Of a DNA stretch of 64,000 nt, positions 44,476 to 55,663 are shown in pieces. The stretch spans positions 62,001 to 126,000 of the forward strand of contig DF239024.1 of NCBI GenBank assembly GCA_000507305.1. Reading direction: 5' to 3'. This stretch comes from Breviolum minutum Mf 1.05b.01 (lineage: Eukaryota > Sar > Dinophyceae > Suessiales > Symbiodiniaceae). The position numbers were made by a program, and so were the translations under genes. The notes below the pieces were generated by a model. The model worked only from the letters and a program-made list of their open reading frames with translations. It was not told where the DNA came from and did not search any database. Every line of letters begins with the position of its first letter. Position 1 is the first letter of the stretch.

Positions 44476-45086
44476 TTAAGCTAACAGAATTCGCCTTCCA
44501 AAAGCACCTGACAGCTAGTTTTGCATCTGAGTTTTGGATGGTTGGAAGACTTTCTCGTTTCCTTTTCAGTTGGTGGCCTATGTTCAGGCGTTAGTTCGCT
44601 CTTAGTTTTTACGAAGTTGTATCTAAATTCCATCATTCACAGTTGTCATTCAAAAACATGTTTCTAGAATTTTGTTTCTTTAACAAACCCATTTTTTCCA
44701 TCCTGATTTTTTTCAACAAACCCCATTGTTTTTTATCCACGGGAAGTTGTTCGTCAAATTCACTAGTTCCCGTGATTCGCAGGTACCACGTGCGTTTAGC
44801 CCAGCTCAAAGGCTACGAGGAACGCCATGATCCCGTCACGCGGAGGTGTGGCCACCGGTTGGGTTGGTTGGGAGGAACCCGTCGGGGGAAGTGGATGGAA
44901 AGGGGGAAAAGGCGTTTGGGAATGGATTTGTGCAGCAAAAAAGATCACTCGGATATAAATGTCTCACATATTTACCTACATGTGGTTAATCTTTCTCAAA
45001 CATAAAGGAAAATATACGTACTATAAAGGTCGATGGGGGGTGGATGGGCATCTCTAAAGATCCTTCCCTTGGCCTTTGATAGGTTT

Positions 45087-45193
45087 CCCATAGGATTCCC
45101 ATGGGATTGATATTTACCCACATGAATGGTTGATTTTTATGTTAAATTGGTAGGTACGGTAAATATACCGTTCCGTCCCATGGATCCGTCACG
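45087..45193. mobile_element. HP-B hairpin
   Basis: CCCATAGGATTCCCATGGGA to CCCATGGATCCGTCACG. Confidence 0.75.
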
Positions 45194-45317
45194 AGTTTTA
45201 TTGGCATGGATAGTTTTGGAGATGTTTGAGTTTGGTCATCAATTCCGACAGGCGAGAATCGGCACACTTCACCAGTTGATATTAATTTTTTCGGTGAATT
45301 TACCAATGTTTTGAATC

Positions 45318-45436
45318 TACACACCCGAAGATTAACATACTGTTGAACCCGAGTCATGATGGTTTGGTTCAGATGATTTTTCGGATTTCAATTGGGTGAA
45401 TTTGAGGTTCCATTTCTTAATCTTCAATTGGGTGTA
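45318..45436. mobile_element. HP-C2 hairpin
   Basis: TACACACCCGAAGATTAACA to TTCTTAATCTTCAATTGGGT. Confidence 0.65.
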
Positions 45437-45686
45437 TCCCTATTTGCTTTAGCTAAGTTCTTGGAAAAACCGCAGAGAATTTGCATCCCAAACAGCCGAA
45501 GGCCGGTGGAGTCGAATCTTTCTCCACCAGAAGAGGCTCCACCACGTGGAGGAAAATCAGCAAACCTGAAAGCTGGCATGGAAACTGATGTTTTACACCT
45601 TGCAGAAAAGGGAGAAGAACTAACATCTATATGGGATTCCTTAGGGTTTCCCTAGTGATTTATGGGATTTACTTGGGATTTATTGG

Positions 45687-45780
45687 ATGAAATTAGCATA
45701 GCCCCTCAAAATCAATGGTTGGAAGATGAATTTCCTTCGGCCTATTTTCTGGTGCCATGTCAGTTTCAGCGAGTGTATTT
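45687..45780. mobile_element. HP-C1 hairpin, left end lost
   Basis: TTAGCATAGCCCCTCAAAAT to GCCATGTCAGTTTCAGCGAG. Confidence 0.55.
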
Positions 45781-46692
45781 AGCAAACCTTCATGTTGAGG
45801 TTTCATGATAGTTTTTTGGGGGTGCAACGGATGATCACCTAGGTGGAGGTGGTTTCGAAGATGTGTTTTTGTTTCATCTAACCAAAGGGAAGAAACAATT
45901 TGACTCATGACGACATGTTGTCCACACCTTTGTGCGAAATAAACAAAACGTGATGTCACGAAAAAAATTATTGGGTGAAACAACCAACCACTTCCCAAGT
46001 GACTGATTTGGTTCATCCAATCAAAAATGTTCAACCATTTGAAGAAAAGATGGCGATCACGTCCGGGTATGTCTTGGTTTTCGGTAATTGGCGTGTTCAA
46101 AATTGCCCAGAAAAATACACAAAATGCCCGAAAGCTTTCATCGTGCTTGTGAGAATGGGTGGGTCCCTTATGACTCATAAGATCCATGGGACTGATATAT
46201 TTACGGATCCATGAATGGCTGATTTCTTATTGGGGGCCGATGGCGAGTTCGTTCCTGAAGCCTCCAGTTTCAAGTGTTTTCTTTTTGAATAAAGCAATCT
46301 CGCCAAAAAAGGATATCCCTCCAAAAGCCCTGGATATTTTCAGGCTAAAGAATCATCACACTCTCTTCCAGCCCCATGTATCACTTCAACTACGGTGGGA
46401 ATCTACCCTCGCTATAACAGCAAACAGCCCTGAAACTGCGACTTTTTGGCCCCAAAATTAAAGGATCATCTCAAATTGCCAATCATTTTTTCCGGTCATT
46501 GAGCTGTTAAACTTTCAGGGAATCTATGTATCACCAAACATGTCGTTGGTACCTAAAAATGGAGGAATCCTCACCTATACAAGCTGTATGGATACGACTT
46601 ATGTAAGGGAATCCCCACCCCCAATGCACAGCCGAACATAAGGTACAGTACCTCCCTTAAACCAAATGAGAAGCACAAAGTCATGACTGGTC

Positions 46693-46861
46693 TACTTGGA
46701 GAATCATCCCAGGACTTGTTTCAGTAGTTAGGATCAAGCCCCATTTATAAGCCACAGAAAGACGATTTGGAAAGGGGACCCACAACCCGATCCGTAGAGG
46801 ACAAAAGCGATCACCATGATTATTGAACCCACTTACTAAATGAAAATAATCCTCCAAGTAC
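46693..46861. mobile_element. HP-N element
   Basis: TACTTGGAGAATCATCCCAG to TAATCCTCCAAGTA; shares CCATTTATAAGCCA with the 13.5-kb copy. Confidence 0.75.
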
Positions 46862-47205
46862 CTGGAAAACATAGTGTACCATTTTTTTTAGGCAACTGTG
46901 GGTGGTTTTTGGGGGTTTCCAGTTGATGGATATATAATCAGCAACTTGTTTTCCAAGTATTTCCCACAAAAAAAATGTATCCCCCAAGTATTTGGGATAA
47001 AGTTGATGGATGTTTCCCAAGTATTTCCCCAACCAAAACCTTGATCGATTTTGATCATCCTCCAAGAACCCCCCTTGTCGAACGAAGCAGGGCCCTGTGG
47101 CCAAGACCTTGAAATCGCCGGTGCGTGCGGCCGTGCGTGCCGTACAGCATTTCAGGTGGCCGTTGAGATTTTTTTGGGGCGGCTGAAAAGTTGACAGATT
47201 CCCAA

Positions 47206-47370
47206 TGACGGATTCCCCATGGGACGAACGGTATATTTACCCACTAAATTTACTATAAAAATCAACTGTTCATGTAGATTCCCATGGGGCTGGTATATTT
47301 ACCTAAGCTGAAATGGTTGATTTTTATGGTAAATGTAGGTAGGTATACCAGTCCCATGGATTGTTTGGGT
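47206..47370. mobile_element. HP-B copy inside or beside another HP-B
   Basis: A left arm plus centre (GACGGATTCCCCATGGGACG to TCATGTAG) is followed at once by a complete copy (ATTCCCATGGGGCTGG to CAGTCCCATGGATTG), with no second right arm. Confidence 0.7.
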
Positions 47371-47678
47371 ATGCATATGCGGAAACTTTGTGAATGAATT
47401 TTATGGGAAATATTTTATTCAAACAAAAGCTTGGAATAAACAACAAGTTCTTCAACAAAGTGTTTTTTTTGTTTGCCTTTGTGTACAACAACTTGTTGTT
47501 TGGAAGTTTTGAATATTTACAGGCGTTTAGATTCTTGAGCAGCAAACACGTTATTTTGATTCAAGCTTATAACAACCTGGCACTCAAGAAAATCACAGTG
47601 TTTAATGGTTGGTTCAGTTTGGATGACTCCAAATCATGACTAATGAAAAAACGGCTGTTTCACTTTGTTCATCTCATA

Positions 47679-47814
47679 GGGAAAATGATGGTACCCTTGG
47701 GATGGTGCGCTAGCTGTTTGACCCCCCAAGAAGCCCCCAAGAAATGCCCACTATATAAGGTGTATATGGGGTTGATTATTAAGGGTACCATCCCAAGGGT
47801 ACCACCATTTTCCC
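47679..47814. mobile_element. HP-O element
   Basis: GGGAAAATGATGGTACCCTT to AAGGGTACCACCATTTTCCC, with GGTGTATATGGGGTTGATTA. A diverged partner lies at 350-455. Confidence 0.75.
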
Positions 47815-47912
47815 TTTGTTCATCCTTTTTTTCCGGCGCGTGGTTGATCCCGCGCAGCCAATGTTTTTGTTGAGGTCTCCAACACAATGTGTGTGTGTGT
47901 GCACCTGTGTAT

Positions 47913-48032
47913 CCCATGACGGATCTATGGGAATCAACGGTATATTTGCCATGTTTTACCTCCAGAAAAAGATCCGCCATGACCCATGAATTAGTAAATA
48001 TGCATGGATCGCCCCACGGATCCGTCATGGGG
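47913..48032. mobile_element. HP-B hairpin, CATGACGGAT subtype
   Basis: CCCATGACGGATCTATGG to CCACGGATCCGTCATGGG; a (TG)n run lies just left. Confidence 0.7.
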
Positions 48033-48052
48033 TATAGAGGGTTCCCTAGAGC

Positions 48053-48175
48053 CCTAGAGATCCAATCACCGAACGTCAGATGATGAGCGGTTGGGTGTAT
48101 AATCACCTCCAAAACGCAAGGTATTTAGGTTATATGAAACCATTCTCAGCTTCGGTGAGCAATTGGATCCCTACA
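48053..48175. mobile_element. HP-K element
   Basis: TAGAGATCCAATCACCGAAC to GGTGAGCAATTGGATCCCTA. Confidence 0.8.
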
Positions 48176-49190
48176 CCTTCGACCTTTTCTCCAATTTTTT
48201 GCAACAAAAGATGTGGTTCATCATCCAATCCAGCACGCCAACGATTTAAAATTGCTTGGACTTAGAGTTGTCCTTTTCAAAAAAGAATCTGCCATGGATT
48301 GGTAAGTATACATGCCAGCCCGATCCAGAGGGGATCGGTAAATTACCTTAATTTCAAAATTGATGGCTTGCCGATACCAAAATGGCTGGTTAAAGAAAAA
48401 GGCCGAACATAAAGCAACATGTAGGTACGGCACGCCATCTTTTCAATCAACTGTACCTTTTGACACGTGCTTCAACTATTTTTTATGGTTCACCCCCGAT
48501 TTTGTAGGCAAATTCGATCCATCCAATTTGACGCCTTTCGCATCTTTTCCCAAAATGGTTCTTGGGAAAAAAAAACACCAACGGACCAACCAAAAAAAAA
48601 TCCCACCGGACCGAGGCAAAGCAGTGCCCAAATGAAGGCACAAAGCACCTGGCAGCGTGGCCTACGGCTTTTTCGGCACTTGCCCTACAGTGCCCTTGGC
48701 GAAGAAAACGAACCAACGAGATGATGGGTTTGTTGGGGAGGTCGGTGTGTTTTTTTCGTTTGGAAAGTTGTTATCAAAAACGGGGGAGAAAAAAAGGGGG
48801 GGTGGGGTGGAACATAAAGGGTATATATATAGTGTTTGGATTTTAGATAGGTACTATTTTTGGAGGTGGGAAACCAATTGTTTTGAAGATCGACAAATGA
48901 TGGAGAAGATTTGAAACCAAATATTGTGGTGGCACAAAAACCACCAACAGTTAGATATTGGTTTGAGTTTGAATCCTGCAACAAAACAGTCCGACCAAAA
49001 ACTTCAGACAAGATCATCACATATGGGATATTGATTCGTATTGATATGCAAATTTGTGGTGATTTGTGTCGGATGTTGTTTTTTGGTTAGGACCCTCCAA
49101 ATTGACTGAAAATTTGTGAAACAATTGAGCCACAAAAGCCCACAAAACTCCTCCATGCAATCTTGGTTGATGAAGGACCTCTATACTTAT

Positions 49191-49360
49191 GGCTTGTCAA
49201 CCTACCCCTTCCTAACATACAAGGCCTTATTGAGGGCTTATTAATCATTGGTTTCCCTTAATAAGGCCATATTAAGACCTGGAAATGGATCTCCGGTAAC
49301 TGATTATAACCCGGGTTACCCATTGATTTTTGGCCATTTATAAAGGTTAACAACCTCCAT
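49191..49360. mobile_element. HP-D element, right end lost
   Basis: ATGGCTTGTCAACCTACCCC, then AAGGCCTTATTGAGGGC and CCCTTAATAAGGCCATATTA. Confidence 0.65.
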
Positions 49361-49755
49361 TTAATAACGATCGGCGGCGGCTCGGGACGCTCACCTTTGT
49401 TGGTGAAGTGTGAGATTTGGCTTGGAAAAACAGCGGGGATTTTTTTTGAAGTGCAAAAGAGGGTCAGGGAAATCTTGGACCTCTCGAAATATACTTTTTT
49501 ATACCCTAAAACAACAGAGGTTTTAATGGATGTAAATGGTTGAAAGAGCCATTTTTTCATTAGTCATGATTTTCAAGTCATGCAACTGAATCAAGCATTT
49601 TAATGAACATGGATGGTTGGTAGCAGGTATCCCAGACACTCCATGTATTATATATTCACCTACATGGATTGTATGGGTATACCATTCAAAATCAGGATAA
49701 TATGATTTTTTTTTAGGAATCATGTCTCACCTTTTCAAGCATCGTAGGCTTAGAA

Positions 49756-49886
49756 TCCTGGCAATTCTGACCTTTTGGGGGATGGTGAAAAATACGTGAC
49801 CCCGAACTCAAAGGTTGTGAAACAACGTGACCAACCCCAACCTTTTGGGGATTCCAAAAAGGTCCACGCATTTTTCATCACCTGGG
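49756..49886. mobile_element. HP-L element
   Basis: ATCCTGGCAATTCTGACCTT to AAAAGGTCCACGC. Confidence 0.65.
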
Positions 49887-50315
49887 ATGGTTTTTTGGAC
49901 CAGCTCCCTTGCCTAAGGATGCTGGCGAAATGTCGGTCATGAGACATCTAAAGGTTTTTCCCAAAAAAAAAAAAGAGGAAACCAATGGTGAATAGTCCCT
50001 TAGATCATAAGAAGGCCCCGGCTATTTCTTGGAGGGGAATCGTGGCATTGGGGATGACGAATTCCATGGTTTTTTTAGACTCGGGATCCCAACCTGGACA
50101 TCCTGACAGAAAGCCACACCCCAAGTTGTAGTACCTCCTATCCCTAAACAAAGCCTTGTTTGAATGGTTGGTTCAATTGGATGATGAACCAAATCGTTAC
50201 TTGGAAAGTACTTGAAAATCACTATTTCCATCCGTTTGAAAACCTATATCAACTCGAATATCTGGTAAAGTTATGTTATATAAGGGTGTTTATGGGTTTT
50301 CTTCCGACTCATGGA

Positions 50316-50429
50316 AATCGAGGTGAACAACACGAAATTGAGCAGATTTTTAGCAGCCTCGACATCAACAACAACGAAGAGGTGTGGATAAACTGTTTGC
50401 AAAATGCTGTCTTGTTTGGGAAGAGATGA
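50316..50429 (+). other. Possible degenerate EF-hand-like exon
   Basis: The frame reads EIEQIFSSLDINNNEEVWIN followed by CLQNAVLFGKR and a stop at 50427-50429. The spacing of an amphipathic helix, D-x-N-x-N loop, hydrophobic residue at loop position 8 and a following helix resembles an EF-hand, but loop position 12 is Cys, not Glu, and the Gly at position 6 is Glu. It may belong to the membrane-protein gene beginning near 50.6 kb. Weak call. Confidence 0.2.
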
Positions 50430-50634
50430 GTTGCGACAAATGTTCGAATTGCATGTTTGTTGCCACGTTGCAAGCAAAAAAACCTCTTGCCACAGAGTGA
50501 AACATGATGTCATATGACTTTCCGTTTCATGGCAATTTTTGTTTGCATCTACAGTTCAACAAACACCACAGCTGGAAAGAACTCTTTGTGCTTTGTCCTT
50601 GAGGGCTCAAAGTGGCGCCATATCAGTTTCTCAG

Positions 50635-51031
50635 TTTCCGGAGCGGTGTTCGCCACAGTGCTATTCACCCCTTCTCCGATCGCTTTCATCTGCTGTTTGG
50701 CTATCCTTCATTCAATTTCATTGACCTTTGGAACAGGATGCTGGACATGTACACCCAGACACGAAGTCCCTACTTGCCTCCCAACTATATGCCTCGCTAT
50801 AACACGGCACTCGATAAGATGATTCAGAAGACCTTGAGGTTTCTCACTTTTGTTTTTGTGGTGGTGCCACTAAGCACCTTGACCTCCACACTTATCCTCG
50901 ACATTGAACTTGACAGGGATGCTGCCACTTCTACAACCACTTCTATTCCGGCTCATGATGATGCCGATGATACCCCACATCACAAGCATGCTGAGCATGA
51001 CAGTGAACCTACATGGGTGAATCTTGTGAAG
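50635..51031 (+). CDS. Membrane-protein gene, upstream exon
   Basis: Coding-like frame after a pyrimidine-rich CTCAG acceptor at 50634 (an alternative acceptor is TATCAG at 50626). It reads RSGVRHSAIHPF..., an aromatic-rich stretch, a Pro/Tyr segment (YLPPNYMPRYNT), then one hydrophobic helix (LRFLTFVFVVVPLSTLTSTL) and an acidic/His-rich segment with Asp and Thr runs. It ends near VNLVK, after which a 52-nt intron is proposed. In that frame an upstream TGA at 50609 forbids extension without splicing. A possible earlier exon is the 50316-50429 segment, which resembles a degenerate EF-hand. No known family was recognised. Confidence 0.5.
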
Positions 51032-51083
51032 GGCAATAACACCAATAAGCAGTCTTGTGGCCCATCTTTCTGTTTCAGTGCAG

Positions 51084-51143
51084 GATCGGCTAATTGCTTT
51101 GCAAAAAATCCAGCTCCCCTTTGTTTCGTGGGCTGAAGAAAAG
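51084..51143 (+). CDS. Membrane-protein gene, short middle exon
   Basis: A 60-nt segment after TTTCAGTGCAG reading DRLIALQKIQLPFVSWAEEK, in phase with the preceding exon if the 52-nt stretch 51032-51083 is removed. The donor would be GG or GC rather than GT; unusual donors are known in dinoflagellates. To its right, the (TTG)n tract and an HP-B hairpin fall in the next proposed intron. Confidence 0.4.
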
Positions 51144-51168
51144 TGTTTGTTTAGTTGGAACTGTTTCT

Positions 51169-51203
51169 GTCGTTGTCGTTGTTGTTGCTGTTGTTGTTGT
51201 TGT

Positions 51204-51237
<34 letters not shown>
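51169..51237. repeat. (TTG)n microsatellite in a proposed intron
   Basis: About 20 TTG units with TCG and CTG interruptions, between the middle and terminal exons of the membrane-protein gene. Confidence 0.9.
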
Positions 51238-51407
51238 TGGTTAAGGCAGTTTTTGGGAGATCTATTCAAGCTTACACTCCACTACACAGTTTTGGGTTGT
51301 GTTCTCCCATCTTGGCTTTGATGCGGTTTTTTCGCATCCGAAAGAAATCCAACCCCATTTGCGTTTGGCAAAAAACCATCAGAAAACTTCAACCGACAAA
51401 ACATAAC

Positions 51408-51495
51408 CCCATAGGATCCATGTATGGCATATTTACCGACATTTATCATAATTAGCCAAACGTGGGTAAATAGATCAGTCGCATGGATCCTATGG
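51408..51495. mobile_element. HP-B hairpin in a proposed intron
   Basis: CCATAGGATCCATGTATGGC to CAGTCGCATGGATCCTATGG, between exons of the membrane-protein gene. Confidence 0.8.
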
Positions 51496-51683
51496 CTACG
51501 GAAAAGCTTCAAAACTCCAGTAGTTCCTAACATCGCTGGCTGTAAAGTTGGAACAGCCGGTGGGTTGGAAGCATTGCTTTCAATGTGAGTGACTACCGGA
51601 GGGTAGACAACAAACCATGATAAAAACTGGGTAAAACGGGTCTTTTTTTTGTTTGAACCTTCCCAACCAACTGAGGCTTAAAG

Positions 51684-52070
51684 GCTGTCTATCTTTGCAT
51701 CCAGTATGTCATGACAGGGCCCAATGAACCTAAAGTCTGCATGCGGGATCGCCCATCAGATGATGTTGAAAAGATGGATTTGCCGGATGGAGCTTTCAGG
51801 GAGGACAAAAGTTTGAGAAGGTCGACATGGAGTTTGTATCAAAAGTTTCAAGGAGCTCAAGCTAAAGAAGCTAAAGGAGAAGTGGAGGACCAAGTGAAGC
51901 AAGTGAAGCATGTAAACCCAGCCATGCTTGCAGTGATTTCAATCACTTTTGTGACACTTTCAATCTTTGCAGTGCTGGTGAAGCCCATTTTTCTATGCCG
52001 ACCGTCAGGAAGGTCAGTGTTTGAAGATCCTCTCTTAGAGGATGGTGATAGCATAGTGGATATCGTATAA
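51684..52070 (+). CDS. Membrane-protein gene, terminal exon
   Basis: The frame is open from about 51684 (after CTTAAAG) or 51705 (after TTGCATCCAG) to the TAA at 52068-52070. An in-frame ATG at 51711 would give a free-standing 119-residue protein. Content: a charged N-terminal part with LPDGAFRED, a Lys/Glu/Gln segment predicted helical, then one strong transmembrane helix (AMLAVISITFVTLSIFAVLV), a short basic loop and an acidic C-terminal tail (EDPLLEDGDSIVDIV). The acidic tail after a single helix suits a type I or tail-proximal membrane protein. The exact splice site is ambiguous. No family recognised. Confidence 0.5.
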   Translation, partial: AVYLCIQYVMTGPNEPKVCMRDRPSDDVEKMDLPDGAFREDKSLRRSTWSLYQKFQGAQAKEAKGEVEDQVKQVKHVNPAMLAVISITFVTLSIFAVLVKPIFLCRPSGRSVFEDPLLEDGDSIVDIV

Positions 52071-52530
52071 AAAAAACGAAAAAATAAAAGATAGATACCC
52101 TTTGAATGGACATTTTAAGATGTCCTTGTCACCGTGTCCACTTGTCAACATTTCTCAAGCTTGCGACACGGTGATATTTCTCCGAAATTCGACTCCCATT
52201 TTGGACGGATGCCTGAAATTCTTGTAGTGGAATCGTTTCACCTTGACAAAAAAAGATCCAACAGCCTCTGAAACAAAAAGCCAAGACCGAAGCAGCCTAG
52301 AGGCTGGTTTTGCGTCAATTTCTAGCCGTCTTCTAGAATGTTTTAGAGATAGAAGCTGAAACAAATAATTAGATTTTAGATGATGTTAGCAAGGCAATCT
52401 CGGTAATCTCCATCTTTACATGAAAAGTTAAATTCCCATGCTTCAGATTCCATTCGAAACGCACTCCCTGCGGTTTCAGGTGATGCTCCCAGACCTGGCA
52501 GCACACTGGAAGGTCTGCATGGATTTGGTT

Positions 52531-52642
52531 CCCATGACGGATCCATGGGAATTTGTAAAGTATTTATAGCTACATGAAAAACCACAAAACATGAACCATT
52601 CATGTAGGTCAAATATATGCCAGTCCCATGGATCCGATGGGG
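52531..52642. mobile_element. HP-B hairpin, CATGACGGAT subtype
   Basis: CCCATGACGGATCCATGGGA to CAGTCCCATGGATCCGATGG. Confidence 0.75.
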
Positions 52643-52928
52643 TTGGAATGCAGAAAATCCAAAAAAATAATCTTCAGGGATCACAGAATTTGTTTCTTCA
52701 GGGTCCTCAGGCGAGTTTTTTTCTAAGTCCCTCAAATGCTGACTTAGTTCAGAATTGAGAAGTCTAATTTGCTAAGAGCTCTGGGCGGCTGGTGAATGGG
52801 GGAGATTATCAACCGTGGCAAACGTGAAGTGTCCGAAAAGGCACCATCCAAACATGGGAAAAGACAGGCCCTGGTGAATTTGTCCTACCATACTGGAAGT
52901 TGGGAATGATAGTTTATTCTAACACGGT

Positions 52929-53028
52929 ATGACACTGTTCAAGTCTGAAATCCTGCACAAGTTGATTTTATCCCATTATTTACAAGGTTTTATACATCCT
53001 AGGTCGTGCTGGATTTCTTTCATCAACA
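52929..53028. mobile_element. HP-J element
   Basis: CACTGTTCAAGTCTGAAATC to GGATTTCTTTCATCAACAGT. Confidence 0.65.
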
Positions 53029-53435
53029 GTAGGATATGATTATGATGATTTTATGACGTTTCTTGTGCAGAGACTGAAGCCATCTTTCAGGATGCAATGT
53101 TCATCGTGATGAAAAAGTGACTTTAGTATTCAATGTCACTATATTCATATAGTATGTTCTGGCCAAGGTGACTGCAACAGAAACACAGAAACTCCAGGTA
53201 TGTGCAGGTCGTAGTGTTGAAGATGTGTTTGTTTGTTTTTTTTTCGGAAACCTGGGGAAGTTGTAGTTCAAAACCATCGCATCGGGTGGGTTCAAAGACG
53301 TGTTGGTTCGTGTTTGCCCCGAGCTTGTTGGATTTGCCACCACTTTGACTTTCCCCAGAGTTTGTTCATTCATGGTTGAGGGTGTTCAACCACAAACGAA
53401 CTGCAAAATATCACCAAAAGATTAGATATGACTAG

Positions 53436-53558
53436 TTGGATGTCCCAGGAAGTTAAGATCAAAAGTTAGTAAGTGATTATAACCCCAATATATCCCGATT
53501 AATAAGTAGGTTATAACCCATTTACTAACCTTTGATCCTAACTTCCTGGGACATCCAA
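53436..53558. mobile_element. HP-M element, short
   Basis: TTGGATGTCCCAGGAAGTTA to ACTTCCTGGGACATCCAA; the arms pair almost completely through GGTTATAACC. Confidence 0.85.
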
Positions 53559-53575
53559 GACGACTTCTAATGATA

Positions 53576-53695
53576 CTGTTGATGGTTCCGACATCTGGCG
53601 AGAAAACCACTTGGGATGTATAAAACCTTGTAAATAATGGGATAAACTACGAACCTCAACTGGCTTTCTCCGCCGGATTTCTGAATCATCAACAG
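53576..53695. mobile_element. HP-J element with TA flanks
   Basis: CTGTTGATGGTTCCGACATC to GATTTCTGAATCATCAACAG; TA at 53574-53575 and 53696-53697. Confidence 0.85.
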
Positions 53696-54009
53696 TATGG
53701 CGCAGTTGAAACCACCGATAACCTTCGATACTGGTTTGTAAGATCATCCAACTGGTCAAATTATAGCGACATCACCCGACCTCACACGAAAAGGTAGCTA
53801 AGGAAGGGAAATCCCCTTATTTCAAGGAAATACAGGTTGGTGAAATATTATAATTTGGAATCCAAGGTCAAATCAAACTACTCCTCTGAAGTTTTAACAT
53901 AGCCCAAAAACGATCGTCTTCCAAGCATCTTTTTTGAGGGGCAAGCTGTCAGTTCTACAAAGTGTAGTGGTGATTTTAGAGAAAGGCCAATCAGGAAAAC
54001 ATACCAATA

Positions 54010-54105
54010 ATAGGATCCATAAGATTGGTATATTTACCTACATTTACCATCCAAAATCAGCCATTCATCCGGGTAAATATATCGTTGATTCCCATGGGAA
54101 TCCAT
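54010..54105. mobile_element. HP-B hairpin
   Basis: AATAGGATCCATAAGATTGG to GATTCCCATGGGAATCCAT; followed by an 8-bp stem CCATCGCC/GGCGATGG at 54102-54125. Confidence 0.7.
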
Positions 54106-54479
54106 CGCCCTTACGTAGGCGATGGGCTTCTTCCATGCGATGGACTCTGCTGAGAAGTTGCTGGCGAGCATCGACTATGATGGTGGGCAATGGAGCCGTG
54201 GGGTCGTGTGGAAAAGGGAAAAGGTGTAGGGATTTTGTTTTTTTTTTAAAGGCCCAAGCAAGTGCTACGTTAATGGATCGGAATTATAGTCAAGTAGTTC
54301 TCTTTTTGGAATATTTGATGTCTTGATTTAGAGTTTGTTAATTTGAAGTTTTGGAGTATGATTCAGAAACGACCTGGTTTCTTTGTTGACGGACATTTGG
54401 AACTGTTGAAGAACTTCCGTTCAGAAAGGGGGCTTTCTGCACCACTTGAAAATGATGTCAAAATATATATATATATATA

Positions 54480-54585
54480 TACACACCCCTTAAGTTTGTA
54501 AGATAGCCTCTAGAGAATGATGGTTGAGAGACTACTCTCCTTTAGGGAAGATGACTTTTAGCTATGTTAAACTTTTGGGAGAGTA
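54480..54585. mobile_element. HP-C-type hairpin after a TA repeat
   Basis: ACACACCCCTTAAGTTTGTA to TAGCTATGTTAAACTTTTGG. Confidence 0.6.
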
Positions 54586-55016
54586 TTTTTGTCACAGCAA
54601 AAAGTTCATCATCGACGGCCGGCTTAACAGCATCACACACTGGTTGTAGCATGTTGATGTTTTGTGACCCTGTGTACTACGCAGGAAATGATGGGAAGGT
54701 TCCCATTCAGATTCAGGGTTGTAAATTTTGTGTTTTTTTCCAGATACATTTGAGGAATCTTAACATTGCTGGAAAGCGGACCTTTTCAAAGATGTGTGCT
54801 ATTGAATAGGATTTGATTGTCCAGCCAACCAAGTACTTTGTTTTAGCATGGGGGCAATATACCATGAGTTTGATTGTAGTATTGCAGTAGGGAAATATAC
54901 CGTTTTTATCCGTTTTTCCTACTGTGTATACAAACCAACCATTACTGATTACTCATTCAACATGATGAAATAATCGTATGGTCGGGAAGAATTATGTAAT
55001 TGAAAGGGGCTATGAA

Positions 55017-55121
55017 TTAGTGGTTTCAGTTGTTTCCAATCATTTCCCGTTGCCTCTGGAAATGATCCGTGTTGATCCATTTTGACTACTATGTTTTTAA
55101 CAGGTCGAAAACACCAACTAC
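55017..55121. mobile_element. HP-A hairpin, diverged
   Basis: TAGTGGTTTCAGTTG ... CATTTTGACTACTATG ... CGAAAACACCAACTA. Confidence 0.55.
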
Positions 55122-55290
55122 ATACAGTAGACGAGTCTTAAATCATTATGATCTTGAACTACAGTATCTGGACAAACGATCAGGTCCGCCCCCACCCTTA
55201 TTGGACCGTAATACTTCACCTGGAGTAGCTATATATGTTGAATTAGAATCTACACTCCTACCAAACAGAAAGAAAGTTAACAGCAATCAA

Positions 55291-55314
55291 ATAGATAGAT
55301 AGATAGATAGATAG
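55291..55314. repeat. (ATAG)6 microsatellite
   Basis: Six perfect ATAG units. Confidence 0.9.
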
Positions 55315-55571
55315 ACTGATTTATCATTTAATGTTTCACCAAACCACTGCAAATTATACAAGATTCGTCAAGACCACTGAGAAAAAAGACTTGTGAAGGT
55401 TGACCACTCATTACACCCATAGGCTCCAAGCAGCTCACATGGAGCAAATTCCAAGCGCTGGCTGCATTAGTGACTGTGACTGCAAAGGATTTGATTGATT
55501 GGATTCAGGATGTTCTTAAATGTGCTGAAGAAGGCCTGTCCTTAAGAAATCATCCATGATATCCTCCATTT

Positions 55572-55663
55572 CCCATAGCATCCATGTATGGTATATTTAC
55601 CCACATTTACCATAAAAATCCACCAAATGTAGGTCAATATACCAGTCCCATGGATTGTATGGG
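55572..55663. mobile_element. HP-B hairpin
   Basis: CCCATAGCATCCATGTATGG to CAGTCCCATGGATTGTATGG. Confidence 0.8.

Noticed and set aside
51094-51321. Poly-Val or Cys-rich protein
   Set aside because: Translation of the TTG tract in a proposed intron.
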